Shown here: one piece after another, positions 22,872 to 35,900 of the stretch
Layout: the number at the start of each line of letters is the position of its first letter
Position numbering within the stretch: the first letter of the stretch is position 1
Program-made: the position numbers and the translations under genes
Source: Doris montereyensis
Taxonomy: Eukaryota > Mollusca > Gastropoda > Nudibranchia > Dorididae
Assembly: GCA_037039925.1 (NCBI GenBank)
Contig: JAXRKP010000024.1
Span: 527,501 to 591,500 of the forward strand
Length of the DNA: 64,000 nucleotides
Direction: 5' to 3'
The notes under the pieces: model-generated
Databases searched by the model: none
What the model was told of the DNA's origin: nothing
Seen by the model: the letters and a program-made list of their open reading frames with translations, nothing else

Positions 22872-23900
22872 TCAACCAACAAAATCTGGATCATCATCAC
22901 TGTCATCCTCATCATCATCCCCTAAACGTTTTCGCTTCTTCCTCTTCTTTTTCACAATTGGTGTTGATTTGTGCCCAGTAGACAAAAGTTTATGAGTTTT
23001 CAATGATATATGGCCTCTTTTTTCTTTTCACTGTGGTGATGATGATGATGTTCATGAAGTGAATGCGAATGTCTATGTGACCTTGACGATGACTGAGTAA
23101 TTCAGTACCAAAAAACCGTTAAAAATGCAAAAGTTAGGACAACTGTGTAGATCAACTGACCAAATTTCATATTCTAAAACTCTTAAATCGTATATTGCCC
23201 GGCCCGTTTTTGCCTCTAAGTAAGTCTCGTTACCAAAGCTTTGGCAAAATTTTCAGCTGAAATAAAATCATAAATTTGTTACCAAACACCATAAAGCAAT
23301 GAAAATTTCTATATGTGTAACTTAGTATGCTTATGCTTATTGATTCATGTTAAGATTCATAAGCCATTCTTGACGATTCGTTTTCTTTCTCCCTCCTCAC
23401 TTCCTATACCCAACCTTGCTCCTCTGTAAGTTGTCAGGTGCAATAATCTTGTTATCTCATCACTTAACTCCAGGTCTAGGTCTTCACTTTCATTTGTGAT
23501 CTTGGGTCATCAGTACCTGAATCAGAACCATCACTTTCACCAGAAACAGAGACAGAAACACACAGACACACACACAGGCAAAATCAGTTAGACTTTTGTT
23601 CCCTAATTATACGCATTTTGCGAATATCTCATCCTAAAATTATCTCACATCTCTTCGGACCCACCCCTTTCACTGAATAAAAACTTACTTCTGAGGTAGA
23701 TGAGGGATTTGATAAACGGTCAGGCTCCTGTTCACCGTCTGCCTGCTGCTCTCCACTACGACTAGCATTCTCACCAGCATCACTGAGATGTGAGGAGATT
23801 TGTTAGTCCCATGCTGAGGCGTATTTCTCTGTTCATTGCGTGCCTCATCACCGCTGTCATCCTCTTCAGATGGGTCTATACTCATCATCAATTCACGGAA
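22872..23900 (-). CDS. NIPBL: NIPBL exon 47 and terminal exon: disordered acidic/basic tail
   Basis: Exon 23699-23900 continues FRELMMSIDPSEEDDSGDEA (human FKLLMEHLDPDEEE), then after a probable one-base shift near 23795 a Ser/Glu-rich tail ending NPSSTSE. The terminal exon is 22872-23092 (acceptor TTACTCAG): a His-rich HEHHHHHHSEKKK stretch, a one-base shift in an A run, then VKKKRKKRKRLGDDDEDD and a stop at 22872-22874. This last exon has no human counterpart that I recognise. It is assigned from codon quality, position and splice acceptor, so it is less certain than the others. Confidence 0.7.
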
Positions 23901-26900
23901 CTAAACATGGAGATACAAGAAAAGGACACAAAATCTTAAGTTACGAGCGATACAGATATCCTTCCCATGTAGATATCATATTGTCATTGTCAAAACTGCT
24001 GTCAGTGAAATAATAATCACACTATGATAAAATCAATGCATGCAGATGACTAATTTAAATCGCATCGATCACTTACCTCTAAGTAATCGTTGACAAGCTT
24101 CTGACGTTTTTTCTTCATCATTGCTAGTGTCCTCTTCATAGACTGATCGCATAACTTGTAAGGTGTGCTGAGGCTCAAACACAGGTAATGATTTACGATT
24201 CAATGGTTTCTCATATACTTTTGCTGCCTCTGTAGGAGAATACCTGTGTATTTTGCTGCAAACAAAAAGTTGAAAAGATTGTTCAAAAGCCATAAAATCA
24301 AAGCTCTGCTCTTGTTTTCAAAAGCGAATCTAGAAGATTTATACTGGATTTCTAAAAATCCAGATCAAAACATGATATTAATAATCTCTATCACTGTAGC
24401 TTCTCAAATATGTCCCAAGTAAATATATACTGCTTACCCTTCGGTTAGGCTATACATCTCTTTAAGATGTTGTTTTAGCACCAATAAGAGAATACAACCT
24501 TGAGAAAGATGTATGACATCTGTCAAAGGTTTAATGTTTTCAGGAAATTTTTCTGTAAAAGAAAGAAATATGATGTGGATAAACAAAATATCGACACAGC
24601 TAATGGGTAAACATTAGAAAGCAAAAAAGAATATACTTGAATTACAATTTAAAAATGTAGTGGAATTTTGTCTTGTTGTACAAACAGCATTGGTATTCAG
24701 ATGGTAAGGGCATAAAATCATTTTCGGAATTACAAAATCTTGAAAAGTAAAACCACAGCATGAAAAACACAACAATGCACATACAAGACATCTTTCGACG
24801 ACGACCACTAACCAATCATAAATGATAGAAATTCTTTGTTTGGAATACGTGATAACTAACAAGGTACCTAATTGTGTGAAGAATTGCAACATTTCTTTGT
24901 GGTTATCTTTTAATTCCTCCTCCCACCCTGTTAATAAAAAAAAAGCTATCTTGTCTACCTAATGCATGATCCTGAAGGTACATCAAGAAAGAAACAAGCA
25001 TAAAAGGCCAGAAAAAAAGAATAGACTACCATTAGTGCCTGTAAACCAACTGCTCCAATTGTTCAAAGGACAATAAAATTAAAATGAAAAGCTCTGAATT
25101 TACTTACTCATTATTGACTCTGGATCGTCATCATCATCATCTTCTTCGGTTGCTTTAGCATCACCATTGAGCATACTTCTTTGCTTTTCACAATCAATGC
25201 CATTTTGTAACTCATTATGTACATGGAGAAGATTCTGAAAATAACATTAAAGCTCTTTCAACTTCTTACATTATCGTATTAGAAGAGAAATAATGTATGA
25301 AAAACAGACATAACTTACATTTGCAAAAATACAAAACAAAACAAGTAAACAAAAGACATAATCAAGATGAAATGACATAACACAAACCTCTCTGAAAGAT
25401 TGAAGTAAGTTGGAGCCAGCTACACTAACGATGATGTCAATTTGATGAATGATAAAGAGTGGCTCATCTTGAGTCTGATAGGCGAAAAAAAGCCAAGTTG
25501 TCTGCAATGTACAGTTGTTCTTCTAACGAGATTCTCTGAAAAGGTGAGATGAGAAATAAGCATAACTTGTTTTCCCTTCGAAACTTTACTGTGATTCAAG
25601 TAATAAAGTCAGTCTACTATTTGATAATAATAATAATTTAAAAATTCACTCAATGAAACTTGCACAACAAAAGCTTAACGACATTGTCTCATTTTCAATT
25701 TACGAACATCAACAACTTCATTCAGATGAAAACCAATGGAACAAGTGCATTTGATCCATTGTGACAAACGTTCATGCTTGAGCTATTCTCAAAAGGTGAG
25801 CACCATCAATAATTATTATTTCATAGTATTTTATAAGTATGAAACTAATGAAATGATATGAGTCAGCTGAATTCATCCTTAACATCTGTTAGAGCAATTA
25901 AAATTTTGATCCAACTATTATTTCAATGACTCAAAAGGACAAAGACAATTTTTTCTCTCCTACACCTGTTGTGTACTAAATTTATGATGTTTTTCTTGCA
26001 GTTATTTATGCCTTGAACATGATTGCGACACATTTTCTTTATATAATATATTATTCATTCATGGTAGTCAATGCATAGTAGGCCTACTACAGATTGTTAT
26101 ATGGAATGTTCTGGTTATTTCTAACCATATATTCTATCAAAAGAATGATTAATATAATCCTCCATAAAGTTTCAAGAACACTACTTTTCATAATCATCTT
26201 ATCATTAACATTTAATCGGGACATTAAGTATGAAAAAATTAATGTGTAATTTTCCATGCTAGGTGTGTTATTTTTGTGCTGAGGTGTATAATTAAAAGAG
26301 ACATCAAACAGAACAAAGGCAATTCTTCTAAAATATCAAATTTGATTAAGAAAGTAACCCAACATCTAAATTTAAAAGCTTAGAAAATATGTACCGCAGA
26401 ATCATCAAAAGGTTTAGAATTGATGTGAGAAGGCCTCTCCTGTGAGATCTATTTACTCTTAGCAAGGAGTAAAGGAATGCATTGAGTGCTTGAGGTTGGT
26501 TTTCATCATTATATCTCAGTCCTCGAATCGGTTCCATGGGGTTGCTGTGATTGAAAATCTTTTGTAGGCGGTAAGACGATTTGATGCCCATGAGGGCTTT
26601 CATCTGAAATAGAAATTGAAAGATCTTGAGCATACAAGGAAGCCTAACTAATATTCTGCTAACCACAAAGTGGGGGCAAATGGTAACTCAGCCAGTCTGG
26701 CCATACAGCCAAAATCAATCTAGAGACTTACAAAATTGTTTCATTTCCAGAAAATGTCTCTTTCCCACTTATCTAATATTGTCAGGAGCATCATCATTCT
26801 ATTTGTTTTAGCACCAGACAAATATATACATAATTTCTATAAATTAATGCATAAAATATAAAGATCTTGGACCGCTATTGTCTGCAGAACATAAAAGCAG

Positions 26901-29900
26901 TCCGGTGACATCATTATAGTTTGAGAATATGAGCCCACTGAGCTCTTGCTCCTTTTATACTGATCACAACAAGAAACACATATTATTTCTATGTGACTTA
27001 AAATCCTTTCTAAGATTTATCACTCATACTTCATAAAGTGTTTTGTTTTCTTACTGTGAGTGAGTTCTTTTCAACTTATTGTTTACTCTAAATCTGTTGC
27101 AGTCAATATAAATCAAGGTTTAAAGTTTTCATATCCGTGATTTTGCCTTTTTGTACCTTTACTTTTTAGATATGATATGTGTTGGGTTTTTGTGTGTGTG
27201 AACAGTATCATTAGGTTGGACTACAAAATTGAGAAATTCATCAGCCTCTAGGTGTAAATATTGACAACAGAGATTGGGGTTAGTCTAACAAATGGTCAGT
27301 TTGTTTCATTCCATGCCACTGAATCCAGACAGCTCAGTGATAAGGTAGTGAAAGGTGGTTGAAACGTGTAAAGTCCAATAAGAATACCACAACGACGGAT
27401 GGGGTGTTTAATGGTGAGTATGTTAGACATAACTGATTGAAATGTGTGCACTTTGCTTTTCTTTTTCCCAGAGTTATTTATATCAGGCATGCCATTTAAC
27501 TTACGTGGGTGAAACCTGGGTATTTCTTTTCAATCTCCTGCAGTTGTTGGTCAGCCTTGACTCGAATACCTTGCTCACTGTCAGAGCTCATGCTTATTAA
27601 GTATGAATACACTGAAACAAGTTTTTAGACATATAATTATATTTCCTGCTCTCCGAGATGAAAGTAAAATTATTGATTCAAAGTATCATTCCCCTGTTCC
27701 CATTGTAAGAGAAGGGTATGTGAGCACCCTTCCTTTGCATTATCATCACTTTTTCTTTTGTCATGGTTAATTATACTAATGCAATTTTTTCAGATACAAT
27801 TATCTCAAACCCAAAACATCAAAGTTAATCACAACTCTTGACACAAAATTACAGTGAGGATGTCTTTGTCAGGACACACATAAGGGAATAACATTAATTA
27901 ACAAGTTTTAAAATAGTAATCATCATGTCCTTTAAAGTTGTACGAAAGAATGCATGAATGGAATCAATGTTAGAGGCGGCATCCCACACCCCCTTCTCTT
28001 GTACTCTCTTTTAAATGCAATTTTTCTTACATTTTCAGTAGGGTGATAAGGGCGTAAAAATTAATTTTGAAAGGAGAATGATATCGTTGTGTACCTGAAT
28101 AGGATGAACAAGACCCTGTCTTAAAACAAGACACACCACATTGAGAGCCGTCATACGAACTTGCGAATTTTCATGGTAAAATGCCTCCATCAACTCTTTC
28201 AAATAAACTTGCATCACTGTGCTTGCCATTCTGAAAGGGAAGCCACATTATTAAATAAGAATATTCACGTTATTGAAAGAACATCACTAGTCACCTGAAC
28301 ATGAGATCATATTGAATTTAACATAATGAGTGAGATTTTACTGTTGACAAAAGCTAAGGATGGGAAAAAAGTTCCCCAGACTACGGAGGCATAACTTTTG
28401 ATTGCAGTTTTTTTTAATAGTTTGATCGTTGGTGACTGGTAAGGTTGATGCAGGATTGCCGTCCCACAAGGTGAGCACTTGTATCCAGCAAGGGCAGCTT
28501 GTTTTGTTTCTATAACTTGGTTGAATTCTGCAGACTTGGCATCGAACCAGTTGCATTTTTTTGCAGTTTTTCACCCAAAGTAGCAAAAGCCGATTTTTAA
28601 ACGATATCCCACAGGTAGTTTCAGCTTTTTGAAGCAGTATTGCATGAGTAATCTGCAGACAGCGTGTTAAAAAGAGAATACAAATTTCTCAACTTAGCAC
28701 AAAAAAAGAAAGAAACAACATTGCTGTCTGATTTAGCACCTTTGATCTCTCTGCTGCTGTAGGTCAATACATTAAAAAAAAATAAAAGCTAACCAGTGCA
28801 GTAATTGAGATCGTCAATGAATACTTTTGTTTTAATTTATTTTCCACTTCCTGTAAGCGGAAGTAACCCACTCATTGTAGTTTCAACAGTAAATGAACGC
28901 CATTACACACTGGTACTTTTGTTATCGGGTCAGTCGCAATAGGGTGCACTGAAAGATCGGTGAAGGATTTTGCAGGGGCGCAAGCAAACAAATCGAACAG
29001 CAGTGGATTAAAACAAATAGAATAACTTGGAATAAAATTTCAGACAGGCCGTACAGAAATGAAGGAAGAAAACACCACAAAACATCAGAGCCTTTGGCAC
29101 ATGACTGGACACACTCAGCACATCATGTACCTCCCTTTTGGTAAACAGCCTATAAAGCAAACTTCACGTTATAAGCTTTTTGTGCGTATCTGAAGGAAGA
29201 ATTTTGACAAAACACAGATAAAAATGTCACAATCAAATTCTTACCCTGACTGAACATCTCCCATTTCTTTTAAATCCTCTGCCTTGGAATGTTTTTTTCC
29301 TGCAAAATAAGAAAAACATATGACACTTGATGACAACGACTAGATTAATATGCAAGGAAGGTGAACACGCTGTCTTTTATATGTCAGATTGAATTTACCC
29401 AATTAATATGCAATATTTTAATGGAATCTTTCGGCTTGCAAACTGACAGTGTAGTAGTGCGAATCAAAGAGAATATGCTGGTCAAATGAGAATGTTCTCA
29501 TTTCTCAAATATATCCGAGATATATCATTTATTCCATTTAGTGATGACAGGTCTAAAGATTCAGTGGTTATTCAAAAACAGGAAATTTAGATGTCTAGAA
29601 ATTAACTATAGCATTCTTATAATTCTCATATATTCATGTCTTATACTCAAAATGAGACTCCAGTAATTTGACTCAAAACAAAACAAAATATCTACTTACA
29701 TTCAGCATCTGATCTGGACATTTGCAATTCTTCCTCAGTAAGGTAAATTTGCAGATTTCGTAAGACCTGTAATGTGACCGAAGAGAACATAATACATTAG
29801 AAAGAGCCTGATATAATAAACATGACGTACTCTCAAAATGGGTTCCCTGTAAGGAGAGTATCAGTTTTAAACTAAATTACAAATACTATCTTAATGAAAT

Positions 29901-32900
29901 GACTGCACTTGTCATGAAACTCAAAGTGAAATCAACATGCATAATAAAATGAGAGAGAGTTTAATAAATTAAAAAACAGACATTACCTGACACCTTAATT
30001 TTACTGATGCATATTCATCAGTCAGTAATCTTGTGTACAGTTCTTTCAAAGTTGGTCCAAGCATAAAGGTGTAATGCCGACAGACAAAGAATCCTTGAAA
30101 ACAGAAGAAGAGGAAATAACAATTAACTGAAAACTTGTCACCCGAAATACACATTTCATGACATTAATCTCATGATCTACAAAGTCACAGCTACTGAGTT
30201 CTTAGCATGACTAAATCTAATCTAGATTACAAACATATCATTTATACCTATGGACCCTACAAGAGAGTTCATTTCTTATCACGCCATCCTCAATGTGTGG
30301 TTTTTAATCAAATGGATACAGAATATAAAAGAAAAATGAAAGAAAGCAGACCATAATGAGGCGTCTGCCAAAGATATAAATATATATACAACCTAAAACA
30401 GCTGATTTGCAGTCATCTAAAACGACATACTCAATCAATTCTTCAACCCTCAACCCTAGCACATTACAAAATTCTCTTTCTCACTGTGTCCCAATCTAAG
30501 TTTGCCTACATGTGAAATAAAGGTAAAGGGGAAAATTGTGCCATAAAGGATCACATTATCAATGAAAGAATACAAACCTATGGCTGTTAGGGCTTTAAGC
30601 TGTACATCTTCATCCTCATGCGTCAAGAAGTATACAAAGACATTGAACACTGTTTCCCGAACTGAAACCTGGTAGGGAATACAGTCAAGGTATGAAAACT
30701 TATCTTTTCTTGTCTACCTTATGCATGTTGAACAAAATTAGTTTTCTTTTTAAATTAGTTCAAAATTTACCATAGGAGAAAACAAATCAGTATATTGACA
30801 GTGGAGTGATAAAACATTATATTCCAGAAACGCTATGCTACAGAAAAGAGAAAAAAAAAACCTTTTCGAATTAAATGTTAACATTTCAATTTGCATACAA
30901 CAAAGAAAATTGTACAAAAGTCTTAAGATATTCATTCATGCTGTTTAAAAATTCACACAATGCCTCTTGAGATTTTATGGAAAATATTTTACCTAGTAAA
31001 ATCTCGCATATGGCAATCAGAATTTTGTGCACACCCACTTTTCACTCAGTCATGAGAAAATCATTGATTTAGTGCAACACAATTTGATTTTTCTTTCTTT
31101 CTTTCTCCACGTCTTATCTTCTTTTTCTACTTCTTTGCATTCCTCTTCTGTATTTCTTCCTTTTCTTGTATGTTTCAATAGAATTTTCAAAGAACATGGC
31201 AATTTTTTAACTATCTTAACTCATTTAGTTTCTCAAGCTTTGCTCTGTAGTTGTCAACTAATCTGACACATAAAATAAATGTCTAAAATTGTTTGGAATA
31301 GTTCATTTCTCACTCGGGGTGAATTGCAAATCACAACCATCTGGATGTTCAAGCTTTTATCTCCATACAACTGGACAGGCAGACATATAAAAAGCAGCCA
31401 TAACTTTTTCTTTTTTTACTAGATTCCATCACTCCACTGTCAACATTCTATAAATAGAATCTTCCTTCTTTCTTTATCAACTCCCATTCTACCTTCCAAA
31501 GTATGGGTTTGGATGCCCGAAATTATCTTTCTCCAAGCTGCCCTGTACTGACATTTTCTGTTTCCTTCCGTAAAAGTTAAATTTCTTTGCGTTTATGCCT
31601 CTTTTGTATCTTCTTCCCACCTTCTCCAAGGTCTGCCTTCTGGTCTTTTACCTAGAGTTTTATGATTTAGCTATTCTGTTGTCATTTATTCTGTTAAAAT
31701 GAGTTAACTATCTTAGTTGATTTATTTCTATCTTAGTTTTTATGCCATTTGCTTTGGTTTGATCTCTTGTTGTGTTTCTGATTTCGTCTCTTTTAGTTTT
31801 CCCTACTAGTACTATTCTTAGATATTTCATTTCAGCTGCTTGTACTCTACTGGATTCTCTACTGTCTAAGGTCCAGGTTTCGCTGCCATAGAGGAGAGTA
31901 GGACAATAAACTGTGTTGTATACTGCCATTTTGGTTTTTGTTGGCAATTCTTGTTTGCCTACAAATGCCTTTCCTAGATGGTTATATATTGCACTTGCCT
32001 TTTGGATTCTCTCAGTTTTCCCTCTAACTTAATCAATACTCCGAGGTAATTTAAGACTTTGTGTTTTAGCTTCTCTAGTTACTAGCATTGTTTTGGTTTT
32101 TTATTTACATTTACTCTCATTCCTCTCATAAATAGAATCAACATGTTAAAATACCTTGGTTTCACCCATTTCCTTTGAATCAAAGTCAAAATGCTTGCAC
32201 AACAACCCTACTGTAAAGAGTGCCCTGAGTAAAGTAGGACGCTTCTGTTTTAACGTAGGACAGTCTTTATTGGTTTTATGGTCCAACATCAGTCTGGCCA
32301 AAACACCTATGAAAACAGAAATACACATAGGATGAAACACATTTACTTTTTGAGTTATATGGGAAAGAAAGTATCATTCGTCATTTCTCATAAAACTTAT
32401 TGTGCCGTACCAATGTTTCAATGTCTCTAGCCACACACTTACTGCTCATTCCTCAAGAAAAAATGTGGTGAGAAATAAAAATCTGGTCACCTATGTTACC
32501 TGTCATTCTTCCTACCAAGAATTGGTGTGACAGATCAAGTTGAGTACTATAACTGTTGGTTTTTTCTCTCTTCTTTAAAACATGATTTTGGAAAAATGAA
32601 GCTCTCTTGTACTGAAAGGCATTTTGAGTGAGAATTGATGATGTTCAATATTTTCTTCTTTTTTGAAAATTCAAATGTTTTATTTGACTGAGCATGATTG
32701 AAAAAATTCAAAACAATTTCATTATCAAGTTCTTCTCAGATCACTATATGTCTACTGCATGAAGATTTCATGTTCAAAGTATAAATTATAGAAATTTTAA
32801 TTAAATGATTCTACGGGTCACTGAAAAAGAATGCTTCCTAAACTTTTTACTCCAATGCAAGACCTTTTAGACATATATCCTGTGTGACTCTTAAAGTAAT

Positions 32901-35900
32901 ATTTTTTTTAAAACACACCAAAAAACAGACTAAAGAATAACCTGAAGAAAATATACCAGGCATTGGTTGCCATGGAAATGGCCATCACAATTTTAAAGAA
33001 TTTGTAAAAATAAATAAAAATAACAGCAATTCTTACATAACATAGATTTTACCAATTATAAATTGGTACTTGTCTCTTTAGATTTGGGGATGTATGGGTT
33101 AATTTGTGACAAATTTTCAAAGGTTTAAGGAACAAGCAGAATATCCATTGCATCTAGATATTTGATACCAGTCATTTTAAACAAGGGTGTAGCATTTACA
33201 TACCATAAAACTTCTTGAAGCAGTCCTTGACTAGTTCATAGTTATGGCTCACATCATTAACAACAGCTCCAAGGCAGCTTACACAACTTTGTACAATCTA
33301 TGAGTAAAGGTAACAAGGTATTGGAACAAACATGCAGAAAGTTGATAAACAAATTCTTCTATGTAAAAATTCACTTTTTCTTAACCCCATATAAACTTTG
33401 ACAATAATATTGCAATTTGGAATTTTATGTACCAGCTCCCATGGTTCATGCTTTCTCTATTAAGTATCAAAATGGAAGTAAGATGGGGAAACTATGTATC
33501 TGTAATTTAATTAAAATACAAAAATAAAAAAACCCCACCACCAACAACAAACCCCTAAAGTAATTAAAAACAAGTACAAAATATTTTAACTTTTCAAGAC
33601 AGAAAAATCAGAAAAAGTAACTAACTTCTAAAATGACATGAACCACAAACTTTGATCCTGTGGAGAGATTAAAAGAAGAGACTCACCATCATTCCATGTT
33701 TCAATATAAGCTTGATCATGTCTTCTTCCACTTGAGCCAGGAAAGTCTCACTAGGATGATCCATTAGAGGTATCACAAGCTCGAGGATACGGGCCACATA
33801 GTGAAGCACCATGAAATCTCCGGAGTCTGTAATTTACAAATGTGCAGTAAACTCATTAGTCTCAATGGGTAAGAAAGACAAAAGAATCTTGAATTTGTAA
33901 GCTATACCTTTCTTTTCTTCTTCTTTTTTCTTTTACACATTAAAATAGGGAAGAAAATGCTTTCCCATCATATGCTCATCCAAACATACTTTCAGAATTG
34001 TACTCAGTTAATGGCTAATAAACCTTCACCTTATAATGCAGTTACATTATTATATTCTGACTTTATGTCACCATACCCCATTCTTCGACTGAAAACAAAA
34101 ACAAAATTTTTAAATAAAATCATGACAATATAAAATATAAAGAAACTGTTTAATCTTTTGACAGACATGCAAATTTCATGCTCTTTTACTTTAACTTTCG
34201 CCTTAAAAAAAGAAGCAAAATTTAAATTACAAAATAACTGGCATAAATTATAATGATAATACTTTAAAAAATCTTCTTACATTGCACTTTATATCAAGGT
34301 AAGGCTGAAGAGTGGTTGTATGTTGCACCATGAGATCAGGTTTAATTTTACTAAATAAATACAGGGTCGAGAGACATCCCACTAAACGACTGTTGACATT
34401 CTTTCCATCTTCTCTTTCTGTGGATGAAAATGCAAAGCATTAAATTAAACTACCAAAGGTAGACATTCTCTTTTGAAAGTCACCTACTTATCCTATAATT
34501 TCCTACAAAAACATGTGGTCACTTAGTCTTACATTACAGATGTATGGAGTCAACAACATAAAACTTCTCCTTTACTGATAACTCTACAAGAAGAGATTAT
34601 ATTTCTAAAATCTATCAAATACTCTAGAAAAACAATGCAGGAGCTACAGCCAGTGAGACACAAGCGGAAATGAAACTTTGAGCGATAATCTTGGGATGGC
34701 CATACTGGATTCATGTATGAGCTACATTTCTTCCTGCGGCAAGCTGGCGGGAATGCAACTTGAACTCCATGCAATAAATAATTGGAAGGTGGCACACAGA
34801 TTTTGGTAATATCTCAGAGCGCTTGCATATTTTCTTCTATTGTTTAGCTTGACTATGGCTTCCAGCAGACAGTTTCTTCTGTTTAGATTGCTGAAAATGT
34901 TCACCATACTTGAGATATAGATTCATTCTTGTTGAAGAGAAGGTGTTTGCTTTTCTTTTGAAGATGAAGAGAGAAGACATGGAAAAAGAGAAGACATGGA
35001 AAAGCAAGAAACTAAACTTCAATGTAATCAATTAATTCTGTCATGTTATCAGCATCAACAATTTAAAAAATATCACTTAATGTCTGACTGATAAATTCAT
35101 GAGCACACGTGTTGACAGAAAATACTTTCATTACTATAAAAAGAAAACACATTTTGACAGGAAAGACATTAAAATATTTTCTATTTACCAAGTCCCTTTT
35201 CCTCAATCTGTAAAACATTTTCAACCAAGGAATCCACAATTTGTTTACAGGCTGTAATTGCTGCTTTGTTGTAGTTTCCATCCTCATCCTTCTTCAAAAG
35301 CTAGACATGATAGAAAAAAATATCAAACATGTGTTAAACATAATCAAAATGAACTAACAAAGTTGATTATCTAAATTCATTGCGGCTAGTGAGACATAAG
35401 ACAAAGAATTTGACTATTTAAATTAAATTGATTATCACAATGGTGAAAACATCTTTAAAAAAAATTCAAATTTAAAAAACTTCTTTTAGGAGAGAACAAC
35501 AGAAAAGACTCATACTTACATTTTCCAAGAGTTGTTCAAAGAATTCATAGCTTGTATCCTTGGCAACAGCCACCTAAAAAGAAAGAGAGACCACCATTTG
35601 TATACACTGGAAAGAAAAATAAACACCTGAAGAACTATCTGATATTAGTTTAAGCAAAAGTTCAAACAAGTAGGTTAAAAATGCATGTTATTCTCGGGTT
35701 TAAAAAAAATTCTGACATCTTATTAATTCTTCTTTAAAATTCTTACAACATCTGTGATGTTCATGACTTTGGACAAGTTTTCCGAATCCTTGTCTCGAGT
35801 TCCAATTAGCGTAAACCACATTGATTGAAAGACTTCATTCACAAGTTTCTGAAAACAAAAGAAGAGATTAATAAAACTACTGAAAACTCATCCCACAAAT

